A DNA stretch of 64,000 nt from positions 6,324,001 to 6,388,000 of the forward strand of contig NZ_CP107772.1 of NCBI RefSeq assembly GCF_036345155.1, written 5' to 3'. Shown one piece after another: positions 28,302-36,162 of the stretch. The first letter of the stretch is position 1, and each line of letters starts with the position of its first letter. This stretch comes from Streptomyces sp. NBC_00582 (GTDB lineage Bacteria > Actinomycetota > Actinomycetes > Streptomycetales > Streptomycetaceae). The position numbers were made by a program, and so were the translations under genes. Below the pieces are notes generated by a model. The model worked only from the letters and a program-made list of their open reading frames with translations. It was not told the origin of the DNA and ran no database searches.

Positions 28302-29615
28302 ATGACCACGACGGGGGAAGAGACCGCGGCGGACCTGAGGGGGCCGCTGTGGTGGGCCAGGTGGCGCAGTGCCGCGTTCGACTGTGGTCTGGCCGCCGTG
28401 TCGGCCGTGGAGTGCGCGGCGGAGGGCGTGGCGTTCGCGCGGGACGCCGGGATCCCGGTGGCGGTGGGGGTGGTGTTCGGACTGCTCGCCGGTTCCGTGC
28501 TGGTGGTGCGGCGCCAGTGGCCGATCGCCGTGGTGCTGGTGGCGATCGCGATCACGCCGGCCCAGATGGGCTTCCTGATGGGTCTGGTCGGTCTGTACAC
28601 GCTCGCCGCGTCCGAGCTGCCCCGGCGGATCATCGCCTCGCTGGCGGGGATGCAGCTGGTGGGGACGTTGATCGTGACGTTCGTACGGGTGCGGCAGAGC
28701 ATGGACTCGGGGCGGCTGACGATCGGGGACTGGTTCATTCCGTTCGCGGCGGTCGTGATGTCCCTGGGGCTGACCGCGCCGCCCGTGCTGCTGGGGCTGT
28801 ACGCCGGTCAGCGGCGCCGGCTGATGGAGAGCCTGCGTGAGCGGGCGGACAGTCTCGAGCGGGAGCTGCAGTTGCTCGCCGAGCGGGCGGAGGAGCGGGC
28901 CGAGTGGGCGCGGAGCGAGGAGCGGACGCGGATCGCCCGGGAGATGCACGACGTGGTCGCGCACCGGGTCAGTCTCATGGTCGTCCACGCCGCCGCGCTG
29001 CAGGCCGTCGCGCGCAAGGATCCGGAGAAGGCCGTACGGAACGCCGCTCTCGTCGGGGACATGGGGCGGCAGGCGTTGACGGAGTTGCGGGAGATGCTCG
29101 GGGTGCTCAGGAGCGGTGGGGAGCGGGAGCGGGCGGCGTCCGCGGTGCCGTTGGCGGCGGTGGGGGTGGCGGCCGCGGCGGCGGCCTCGCGGGCGGTGGT
29201 GGAGCAGCAGCACGGTGAGGGGCCGTGTCTGGAGGAGCTGGAGGAGTTGATCGGGCAGTCGGCGGCCGCGGGGATGGTGGTGGATCTGTCGGTGGAGGGG
29301 GAGGTGCGGGTGTACGCGGCGGAGATCGAGCAGACGGCGTACCGGGTGGTGCAGGAGGCGTTGACGAACGTGCACAAGCACGCGGCGGGGGCGAAGACGC
29401 ATGTGCGGCTGGCGCACCGGGTGGCGGAGATCGCGATGCAGGTGGAGAACGAGCCGCCGCCGGAGGTGGGTTCGGCGGGTTCGGCGGGGTTGCCGTCGGG
29501 GGGCAACGGTCTGGTGGGGATGAAGGAGCGGGTGGTGGCGCTCGGCGGGGTGTTCGTGTCGGGGCCGACGGAGGCGGGGGGTTTCCGGGTGTCGGCGGTG
29601 ATCCCCTCGCCGTGA
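28302..29615 (+). CDS. Sensor histidine kinase, NarX/DesK-type, no adjacent regulator
   Basis: 437 residues. About five N-terminal membrane helices (residues about 20-165), then a coiled linker and a HisKA_3 dimerisation domain with RIAREMHDVVAHRVSLM, His near residue 216. The ATPase domain keeps the N-box QEALTNVHKHA and a late G-box GNGLVGMKERV. These kinases normally phosphorylate NarL/LuxR regulators. None is adjacent here, though two LuxR-type regulators lie elsewhere in the window. The gene ends 3 bases from the converging SUKH-3 gene. Signal unknown. Confidence 0.85.
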   Translation: MTTTGEETAADLRGPLWWARWRSAAFDCGLAAVSAVECAAEGVAFARDAGIPVAVGVVFGLLAGSVLVVRRQWPIAVVLVAIAITPAQMGFLMGLVGLYTLAASELPRRIIASLAGMQLVGTLIVTFVRVRQSMDSGRLTIGDWFIPFAAVVMSLGLTAPPVLLGLYAGQRRRLMESLRERADSLERELQLLAERAEERAEWARSEERTRIAREMHDVVAHRVSLMVVHAAALQAVARKDPEKAVRNAALVGDMGRQALTELREMLGVLRSGGERERAASAVPLAAVGVAAAAAASRAVVEQQHGEGPCLEELEELIGQSAAAGMVVDLSVEGEVRVYAAEIEQTAYRVVQEALTNVHKHAAGAKTHVRLAHRVAEIAMQVENEPPPEVGSAGSAGLPSGGNGLVGMKERVVALGGVFVSGPTEAGGFRVSAVIPSP

Positions 29616-29618
29616 GGG

Positions 29619-30116
29619 TCAGCCGGCGGTGAGGCGTACGGGTTCGATGCCGGAGACGAGGGCGCCGAGGGCCTGGTCGATGTCGGGGCCGAGGTACCAG
29701 TCGCCGGTGTGGTCGAGGGCGTAGACGCGGCCTTCGGCGTCGATGGCGAGGAGGGAGTGGGTGTCGGTCTCGGTGCCGAGGGGGCTGACGTCGGTGTCGA
29801 GGGCGCGGCCGAGGTCGGCGAGGGTGCGGGCCATGTGGAGGCCGTGGAGGGGGTCGAGGTGGAGGGGGGTGGGGGCGATCTGGCGGCCGGGGCCGGCGGG
29901 GGTGAGGGTGAGGCCGCCGAATTCGGCCCAGGCCTCGACGGCGGCGGGGAAGACGGCGTGGCGGTGGCCGGCGGGGCTGGTGTGGTCGCGGAGGGTGTCG
30001 GCCCAGATCTCGGCCTGTTTGATGTCCCAGCGTCCGGGTTGCCAGCCGGCGGCGCGCAGGGCGGCGTCGACGGGGACGGGGAAGCGGGTGGTTGAGGTGC
30101 GCGGGTCCGGGTGCAT
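29619..30116 (-). CDS. SUKH-3 family immunity-like protein
   Basis: 165 residues. Pattern VPVDAALRAAGWQPGRWD near the start, then FPAAVEAWAEFGGLTL, and the end SLLAIDAEGRVYALDHTGDWYLG. The order fits the SUKH-3 domain, a SUKH superfamily branch that protects against nucleic-acid-degrading toxins. It follows the YwqJ-type deaminase gene on the same strand, 64 bases away, as a cognate pair would. No signal peptide or membrane helix is visible, so it acts in the cytoplasm. Whether it binds the deaminase is inference. Confidence 0.8.
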   Translation of the reverse strand: MHPDPRTSTTRFPVPVDAALRAAGWQPGRWDIKQAEIWADTLRDHTSPAGHRHAVFPAAVEAWAEFGGLTLTPAGPGRQIAPTPLHLDPLHGLHMARTLADLGRALDTDVSPLGTETDTHSLLAIDAEGRVYALDHTGDWYLGPDIDQALGALVSGIEPVRLTAG

Positions 30117-30121
30117 CGGCC

Positions 30122-30148
30122 TTCGTTCGTCGTACGTTCGTTCGTCGT
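30122..30148. repeat. 12-bp direct repeat upstream of SUKH-3 gene
   Basis: TTCGTTCGTCGT occurs at 30122-30133 and 30137-30148, a 15-bp period, immediately upstream of the SUKH-3 start. Confidence 0.7.
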
Positions 30149-30180
30149 TCTGCGCTGTTCAACGGGTGGGGGGAGCGGGC

Positions 30181-30705
30181 TCAGTCGTTCGCTTCGGGGT
30201 CGACGATGCGGACGCCGAAGTGGGCGCTGAGGGCGGTGCAGGCGCGGCAGGGTGCGGCGAAGCTGCCGTGGAGGGGGTCGCCGTCCTCGCGGATGCGGCG
30301 GGCGGTGAGTTTGGCTTGTTTGAGGACCTTGCGGGCCTCGCCGTTGGTCATGGGTTTGCGGGCGGCGCGTCTGCTGCGGGCGGCGTCGGCGGCGGCGAGG
30401 TGGCGGGAGATGAGGAGTGCTTCGGCGCAGCGGCCGGTGAAGCGGTCGCGTTGGGCGCTGCCGAGGGTGTCGAGGAAGTCCTGGACGAGGTGGTGCAGGG
30501 CCGGGGGCTGGTCGCCGCGGGCCGCGGTGCCGGTGAGGGTGGCGCCGCGGACGGAGAGGGCGGCGGCGATGGTGGGGAGTATGCCGTCGCGGCGGTGACG
30601 GAGTGTGGGGGCGTGGGGGGTCTCGGCGCTGGACCAGCCGATGCGGGGGTCGCCGGATGCGGGCGTTTGCGGCCCGTTGTGCTGCCCCGTTTGCGTTGCG
30701 TTCAT
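30181..30705 (-). CDS. YwqJ-type putative deaminase
   Basis: 174 residues. Zinc-site motifs of the deaminase superfamily are visible as GRCAEALLIS (Cys-Ala-Glu) and, about 55 residues on, PCRACTALSAHFGV (PCxxC). That spacing and context match YwqJ-related deaminases, which occur as toxin modules in polymorphic systems. Here it is a short stand-alone cytoplasmic protein with no export domain. ATG 30705 is chosen because GGGAGGGG lies 9 bases upstream; the open frame continues back about 120 codons without coding character. Followed by SUKH-3 and divergent from the WHH-SUKH gene. Substrate (base, nucleotide or nucleic acid) unknown. Confidence 0.8.
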   Translation of the reverse strand: MNATQTGQHNGPQTPASGDPRIGWSSAETPHAPTLRHRRDGILPTIAAALSVRGATLTGTAARGDQPPALHHLVQDFLDTLGSAQRDRFTGRCAEALLISRHLAAADAARSRRAARKPMTNGEARKVLKQAKLTARRIREDGDPLHGSFAAPCRACTALSAHFGVRIVDPEAND

Positions 30706-31030
30706 GATCGTCATCCCCTCCCGAGCATGCCCTCGGACGTCACAGGGTGCCAAATGGCGTGGCGGGTGCGGAAGCTGGGGCGGTGCGACACGCCCGGGTT
30801 TGGGCGGTCCGTGAGGGCGGGGTGACGGCTGGTCACGGATGTGGGGGGCCTCGAACGGAGGGCCGGTGACCCGTGTCGTCGTACCGCATAGGCTGTCGGC
30901 ACCGTGATGCGCGCGGTGGGCGCGTGTTGGAGAACCGTTGGAGACAGTCGATACGGGGCGTGGTGGTCGGGGTCCGCAAGCGGAACCGGTCGTCGCGGGC
31001 CGTACCAGAGTGCCGCAGGGGGCAACCGCC
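30706..31030. promoter_or_regulatory. Divergent promoter region of the toxin/immunity-like locus
   Basis: 325 bases without a gene between the two divergent pairs. TAGGCT at 30889-30894 is a candidate -10 for the plus-strand genes, and AGGGGG at 31017-31022 is their ribosome site. A short GTGAC/GTCAC repeat lies near 30825. No stronger structure is seen. Confidence 0.45.
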
Positions 31031-32026
31031 ATGACGACGAGTCGGCTCGGGCAGAACGCCGCGCCGCCCAACGCGGCCTATGCCGGGCAGGTCGTGCACT
31101 TCCCGGATCCGGTGCGGGCGGGACGGCACCCGAGAGGGGTGCGGGTGGACGAGCGCGGCTATCCGGACTTCTCGCCGTACGCGCGTGCGGCGGCGGAGAT
31201 CGCGGAGCCCCCGGAGGGTTTCGGGGTCGACGAGTTGCGGCTGACGGACTACGTGTCGGCGAACGCGGCGCTCGCGGCGTCGGGGCACGCGTTGTGGGAC
31301 ACGGTGCCGAACGTGGCGACTCCGCACGGCTGGACGTGGCATCACGTGGCGGGTTCGCGGCGGCTGGAGCTGGTTCCGGTCGAGGTGAAGGCGTTGCTGC
31401 GGCACCACGGCGGTCTGGCGACGGCTCCGGTGGATCACACGAAGCGCGGGACGCGGCCGTTGCAGGAGACGCGTCCGGCGCATGTGGGGCTGCCGAAGTC
31501 GGGTGTGGCGGTGACGGAGGCGCAGGTGCAGGGGGTCGAGGAGGATCTGGGCTACCGGCTGCCGGGGGCGTACCGCTCGTTCCTGAAGGCGGCGGGCGGG
31601 TGCGCGCCGGTGGGCGCGGCGCTGGACGCGGAGGTGGGGCTCCTGGTGGACCAGCCGTTCTTCACGGTGCGGGACGAGGCGGCGGTCAACGACCTGGTCT
31701 ACGTCAACAAGTGTCTGCGGGACCATCTGACGAAGGACTATCTGGGCGTCGGGTTCGTGCAGGGCGGGCTGCTGGCCGTGAAGGTGAAGGGCGAGCGGGT
31801 CGGTTCGGTGTGGTTCTGCGCCTACGACGACGTCCGGGACGTGGATCCGTCGTGGCCTCCGGCGGAGCGTACGGCGCGGCTGCTGTTGCCGTGCGGTGAG
31901 GATTTCGACGTGTTCCTGTCGCGGCTGGCCGGTAATCCGCCGGAGTTGGAGACGGTGGCGAATCTGATGGTGGACGGCGGGTTCGCGCGTGCGGTGCCCG
32001 TGGCGTCCGTCGGTGCGGGGGAGTGA
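31031..32026 (+). CDS. WHH nuclease-like / SUKH-1 (SMI1/KNR4) fusion protein
   Basis: 331 residues. The N-terminal third ends in PHGWTWHHVAGSRRLELVP, then RHHGG. This matches the WHH branch of HNH/EndoVII nucleases, except that the usual LVPxxLH His position reads Lys (LVPVEVKALL). The C-terminal part (residues about 155-320) has TEAQVQGVEEDLGYRLPGAY, the core of SMI1/KNR4 (SUKH-1) immunity domains. Toxin-like and immunity-like modules are therefore in one chain. ATG 31031 follows AGGGGG. The next gene begins 9 bases after the stop, so they form one operon. No export signal. Role unknown. Confidence 0.8.
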   Translation: MTTSRLGQNAAPPNAAYAGQVVHFPDPVRAGRHPRGVRVDERGYPDFSPYARAAAEIAEPPEGFGVDELRLTDYVSANAALAASGHALWDTVPNVATPHGWTWHHVAGSRRLELVPVEVKALLRHHGGLATAPVDHTKRGTRPLQETRPAHVGLPKSGVAVTEAQVQGVEEDLGYRLPGAYRSFLKAAGGCAPVGAALDAEVGLLVDQPFFTVRDEAAVNDLVYVNKCLRDHLTKDYLGVGFVQGGLLAVKVKGERVGSVWFCAYDDVRDVDPSWPPAERTARLLLPCGEDFDVFLSRLAGNPPELETVANLMVDGGFARAVPVASVGAGE

Positions 32027-32034
32027 GCTGAGCG

Positions 32035-34995
32035 ATGGTGACGTTCGCGCAGGCGCAGGAGCGCGCCGAGGAGTGGGTCAACGGGGACGTGCCCGCGTAC
32101 CAGCATCGTGAGGTGCGGGTGCGGGAGTTCGGGCTCGGGTTCGTGGTGTGGGCGGAGGACCGTGCGGAGGGGCCTCGTTCGGACGGGGGTGCGCAGCGGC
32201 TGGTGATCGCCCGGGACAGCGGGGAGGCCACGTTGTGGCCGGCGTTGCCGGTGGGGGAGGTGATCCGCCGTTACGAGGAGGAGTACGGCCGTCCGGCCGG
32301 TCCCGAGGACGCGGTGCCGGCGCCTGCGGCGCGGGTGGATCTGAACCAGACGTCGTTCCTGCTGTCGCCGCCGGAGTGGTTGCAGGAGGCGGCGGACAGG
32401 CTGGGGATCGGGGAGCGGGGGGCGGACAGCGGTGCGGGCGCGGGTGCAGGCGCCGGGGCTGGAGCCGGGTCCGGCGCGGGTTCCGGGGCGGGTGTGTCGG
32501 CGGGTTCCGGTGCGGGGGCGGGTGGGGGCGTGACGCCTGATCCCGCGCTGCCGCGGACGCAGGCCGGGGTGCCGGGGAGCGGGCTGCCGCAGACGCAGCC
32601 GGGGGTGCCGACGGGGCCCGCGGCCGGTGCGCCCGCGGCGACGCCCGCCGGGGCCACGCCGTGGACGGGTACGGACACCAACGGCGACGCGGGTGACGAC
32701 CGTTCCGTGCCGCTGCCCGCGACGGTCTTCGCGCCACCGCTGAGCGGTTCCGACGAGCCGGCGCCGCCGCCCGCCGGGCTGCCGGACGCCGAGACGGCCC
32801 TGATGAAGGGTGGCAGCCAGCTTCCGCCGACGGCGGTCGCCCCGGCGATGGACGAGCCGGGCAGGGGGGCCGCGGAGGGCCGTCCGGGCCCCACGGGCAC
32901 ACCGGGCGACACGCCGCCGCAGGGACCGGGCGGATCGTCGTACGGCCATCCGCAGGGCCCGGGTGCGGCCGGTGCGGCCGGTGGTTCGGGTGCCGGGCAG
33001 CAGGCCACGCCTGTGCCGCCGGCTCCGCCTCAGGGGCCCGGTGGGTCGTCGTACGGCCATCCGCAGGGCGCGGGTGCGGCCGGTGCGCCCGGTGGTCCGG
33101 GTGCCGGGCAGCCGGCCACTCCTCCGCTTCCGCCGCCGTCTGTGCCGCAGGGGCCGGGTGCGGCGTCGTACGGGTATCCGCAGGGGCCCGGTGGGCAGGG
33201 GGCCGTGCCTGCGCCTGCGCAGGCACGGCCGGGTGTGCCGTCGTACGGGGCCGGTGGCCCCGGTGGGGGTGCGCCAGGGCGGCCGCTCGCGTCGAACGCG
33301 AGTGACATCGCCGATGCCGCGACCAGCAAGGCGGCTCCGCCGCCACGTCGTGGTGCGCGCGGTGGGGCCACGCCGCCGCCTCCGCCGAGCGCGCCGGGGG
33401 CTCCGGGTGCGCGGCCGGGCGGTACGCCGCCTCCGCCGCCGCCCGGTCCGGGTGCGCCCGGTGCCGCCCCGGGGGGTGGCTATGTGCCCACGCAGTTGGT
33501 GTCGGCCCTCGGGCCGGACGGGCCGGCCGGTCCCGGCGGGCCGAACACACCGGGCGGGCCGAACACACCGGGCGGGCCGAACACACCGGGCGGTGCTCCT
33601 CCCGGTGGCGTTCACCATGCCGCGACCATGCTGGCCAACCCCGGACCGATGGGTCCCGGTGGCCCAGGTGGTCCCGGTGGTCCCGGTGGTCCCGGGGGCG
33701 CGCCGCAGCCTCCGGGCGCCCCCGGTGTGCCGCAGCCTCCGGCGGGTGCGCCCGGCGCTCCCGGGGTTCCCGGTGTGCCTCAGGCATCCGGTGTTCCGGG
33801 CGGGCCCGGTGCTCCCGGTGTCCCGGGTGCCCCGCACCAGGCGCCGACCGTGCTGGCCGGACCCCCGGTCGGTGCCCCCGGTGCGCCTCCGCCGCCCGCC
33901 CCGGGTGTGCCCGGCGTTCCCGGCGCTGCGGGCATGGCTCCGGGCGCCCCCGGGATGCCTCCGGGTGTTCCCGGGGCCGGGCAGCCGCCGGCGTACGGGT
34001 ATCCGCAGCAGCCGCCGGGGCAGCCGACGGTCGGTCCGGGCTACCAGGCCGTGCTGCGCTACCGCGCGCAGGACGGGTCGGAGCAGCAGGTGATCCGGCG
34101 TTCGGCGCCGGGCACCCCGCACCCGGAGTGGCAGATCTTCCACGAGCTGCGGGCGATGAACGTGCCCCCGGACCAGGTGCTGGAGCTGCACACCGAGCTG
34201 GAGTCGTGCGAGCTGCCGGGTGCGTACTGTGCGCGGATGATCCGTGAGCAGTGGCCGCAGGCGCGGCTGGCGAGCATCGCGCCGTACGGCACGGATCACG
34301 CGAGCCGGCAGCAGGGCATGCAGCAGCTGTTGGTGCACCAGGGCGAGTTGCACCAGGTGGCCGACGGTCCCGCGCGGCCGGCGCCGGTGCGGGCGCCGTT
34401 GCCGCCGGTGCAGCCGGTTCCGCCGATCCCCCCGGAGGGGATCGCGCAGGAGCTGGGCGCGGCGTTCGGGCCGGGTCTGTTCCGGTTCGAGCAGGCCGCG
34501 GTGTCCCGGCAGGGTGTGCCGCCGGTGGTGGCGCACACGCTGGTGGTGGCGGGGCTGCCGATGGACATGGGGCCGTTCTTCTGGGCGCAGGCCCAGCCGG
34601 GGCGGCCGGTGCCGACGCTGGCGGAGCTGGCGGCGGAGCGGGGGGTGCAGCCGGCGCCGGACGCGGGCTCGTACCTCGTCATGGGCAGTGACTTCGGCAA
34701 GGCGATCTGTGTGCAGTACGGGACGGCGAACATCGTCGCGGTGCCGGTGGAGGCGGGGCCGGGCGGCGGGTCGGTGCCGCCGCAGTTCGTCAACACCGGG
34801 CTGCCCGAGTTCCAGCGCTGTCTCGCGCTGCTGGGCCGGATGTGGCGGCTGCGGTTCGGGCTGAACCAGGAGCAGGCGGGCCGCTGGACGGTGGACTTCC
34901 AGGCGCAGTTGGCCTCGTTGGACCCGGCGGCGCTGGGGTCGCCGGAGAGCTGGTGGTCGGTGCTGCTGGAGCAGATGTGGGACGGGCTGCTGTGA
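32035..34995 (+). CDS. Imm35-like / Gly-Pro linker / deaminase-like / SUKH-4 protein
   Basis: 986 residues. Residues 1-90 resemble the Imm35/YrhB domain (MVTFAQAQERAEEWVNGD, WPALPVGEVIRRYEEEYG). About 570 residues of Gly/Pro/Ala-rich linker follow, with YGHPQG and NTPGGP repeats. Near residue 665 a deaminase-like module begins: TPHPEWQIFHELR and ELESCELPGAYCARMI, giving His-x-Glu and a spaced Cys pair. The last 220 residues (IAQELGAAFGPGLFRFEQA, SYLVMGSDFGKAICV) resemble SUKH-4. Two immunity-like modules thus flank a toxin-like one. No export signal. It is the second gene of an operon with the WHH-SUKH gene, followed by a strong terminator. Confidence 0.75.
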   Translation: MVTFAQAQERAEEWVNGDVPAYQHREVRVREFGLGFVVWAEDRAEGPRSDGGAQRLVIARDSGEATLWPALPVGEVIRRYEEEYGRPAGPEDAVPAPAARVDLNQTSFLLSPPEWLQEAADRLGIGERGADSGAGAGAGAGAGAGSGAGSGAGVSAGSGAGAGGGVTPDPALPRTQAGVPGSGLPQTQPGVPTGPAAGAPAATPAGATPWTGTDTNGDAGDDRSVPLPATVFAPPLSGSDEPAPPPAGLPDAETALMKGGSQLPPTAVAPAMDEPGRGAAEGRPGPTGTPGDTPPQGPGGSSYGHPQGPGAAGAAGGSGAGQQATPVPPAPPQGPGGSSYGHPQGAGAAGAPGGPGAGQPATPPLPPPSVPQGPGAASYGYPQGPGGQGAVPAPAQARPGVPSYGAGGPGGGAPGRPLASNASDIADAATSKAAPPPRRGARGGATPPPPPSAPGAPGARPGGTPPPPPPGPGAPGAAPGGGYVPTQLVSALGPDGPAGPGGPNTPGGPNTPGGPNTPGGAPPGGVHHAATMLANPGPMGPGGPGGPGGPGGPGGAPQPPGAPGVPQPPAGAPGAPGVPGVPQASGVPGGPGAPGVPGAPHQAPTVLAGPPVGAPGAPPPPAPGVPGVPGAAGMAPGAPGMPPGVPGAGQPPAYGYPQQPPGQPTVGPGYQAVLRYRAQDGSEQQVIRRSAPGTPHPEWQIFHELRAMNVPPDQVLELHTELESCELPGAYCARMIREQWPQARLASIAPYGTDHASRQQGMQQLLVHQGELHQVADGPARPAPVRAPLPPVQPVPPIPPEGIAQELGAAFGPGLFRFEQAAVSRQGVPPVVAHTLVVAGLPMDMGPFFWAQAQPGRPVPTLAELAAERGVQPAPDAGSYLVMGSDFGKAICVQYGTANIVAVPVEAGPGGGSVPPQFVNTGLPEFQRCLALLGRMWRLRFGLNQEQAGRWTVDFQAQLASLDPAALGSPESWWSVLLEQMWDGLL

Positions 34996-35027
34996 GGCGG
35001 GTGTCCCGCTGACACCGGGTGTGTCGA

Positions 35028-35064
35028 GGGCCGGGCCGGTCGTATGACCGGCCCGGCCCCTTTT
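35028..35064 (+). terminator. Intrinsic terminator with T-run
   Basis: Perfect 14-bp arms (35028-35041, 35046-35059) with loop GTAT, followed by CTTTT. It ends the WHH-SUKH/SUKH-4 operon. Confidence 0.9.
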
Positions 35065-35207
35065 CTGTGGGGCGGCTCGTGCGGGCGGCCTGTGCGGACA
35101 GCCCGTACCGTGCGCCCGGAGTGTCGCGTTATGAACACTTAAGTCCGATACATCAAGATATGCGGGAAATCATCATTTCGCGTCCGTCTGGTGGAAGGGG
35201 CTACAGC

Positions 35208-36092
35208 ATGAGCAGCGCACGGGTGTCATCGCCTGGGTTCGTGACCGTTCTCGGGCGCGGCTACCGGCCCAAAGAAGTCGACATGTTCACCGCCGCGCTC
35301 TCCGCCGAACGCGACGCGGCCTGGGAGCGGGTCACCCGGCTCACGGTGCTCGCCAAGGACATGGTCGTGGAGGCCAAGCGGCTGCGCGAGGCGTGCACGG
35401 AGATCAAACCGCAGACGTACGACACCCTCGGTGAGCGCGCACGGCGCCTGTGGGAGCTCGCGCAGGAGGAGGCGGCGGACATGGTCGAGCGCGCCCGCAG
35501 CGAGGCGCGGGAGGAGGTCGAACAGGCGGAGGAGCACGCCGACACGCTGCGCCGGACGGCGCAGGAGCAGGCGGAGACGATCCGCACGGAGGCCAAGGAG
35601 TACGCCCACAAGCGGCTGCTCGCGGCGCGCGCCGAGGCGCAGGGCATCCGGGTCACCGCGCGGCGCAAGGTGAAGGAGTTCCGCGGCGCGGAGCTCGACG
35701 CGCTGCGCGACGTACGGCAGCGCACCGCGGGCCTTCTCGTGGAACCGAAGCACGAGCACGCCGAGAAGTGGGCGGCGGCGGACCGCGAGGCGGCCGAGCG
35801 GATCGCCGCGCAGGACGCCAACAACGAGCGGGCGGTGGCCCGCGCGGAGGAGGCGCTGGCCGAGGCGCAGCGGGAGTTCGCCGAGGCCCAGGAGATGATC
35901 AACCGGCGTGAGGAGGAGGCACGCGCGCGTGCCACGCAGATCCTCGCGGAGGCGCGGCTGAAGGAGGACCGCATCGCCCAGGAGACCGAACGGGTGGTGC
36001 GCAAGCATCACGAGCACTGCGAAGAGGTGCGGGCGCACATGGAGCAGGTCCAGGAGAGCCTGAGGGCGCTGACGGGCCGTCCGGCGGAGTGA
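35208..36092 (+). CDS. DivIVA-like coiled-coil protein (often named cellulose-binding protein)
   Basis: 294 residues, nearly all charged helix. A short N-terminal DivIVA-like motif GFVTVLGRGYRPKEVDMF precedes a long coiled coil rich in Ala/Glu/Arg to the end. Streptomyces homologs are often called cellulose-binding protein after an Avicel-binding coiled-coil protein, but a cytoskeletal or polarity role like DivIVA/FilP/Scy is more credible (inference). ATG 35208 follows GGAAGGGG; an earlier in-frame start at 35019 lies inside the preceding terminator. The upstream 100 bases are AT-richer, consistent with its own promoter. Followed by a convergent terminator. Confidence 0.8.
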   Translation: MSSARVSSPGFVTVLGRGYRPKEVDMFTAALSAERDAAWERVTRLTVLAKDMVVEAKRLREACTEIKPQTYDTLGERARRLWELAQEEAADMVERARSEAREEVEQAEEHADTLRRTAQEQAETIRTEAKEYAHKRLLAARAEAQGIRVTARRKVKEFRGAELDALRDVRQRTAGLLVEPKHEHAEKWAAADREAAERIAAQDANNERAVARAEEALAEAQREFAEAQEMINRREEEARARATQILAEARLKEDRIAQETERVVRKHHEHCEEVRAHMEQVQESLRALTGRPAE

Positions 36093-36110
36093 CACCGCCC
36101 CGGTGGCGAC

Positions 36111-36157
36111 CGCCGGTCCCCTACGGCGCACTCACGGTGCGTCGTGGGGGACCGGCG
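36111..36157. terminator. Convergent 21-bp terminator hairpin
   Basis: Arms 36111-36131 and 36137-36157 pair over 21 positions with two G-U steps and a 5-base loop. It lies between the coiled-coil gene and the converging symporter gene. Confidence 0.85.
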
Positions 36158-36162
36158 GGTCG

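Noticed and set aside
33538..33591. Possible CRISPR-like or minisatellite repeat
   Set aside because: Contiguous 18-bp codon-multiple repeats within an open frame with no spacers; explained as a coding linker repeat.
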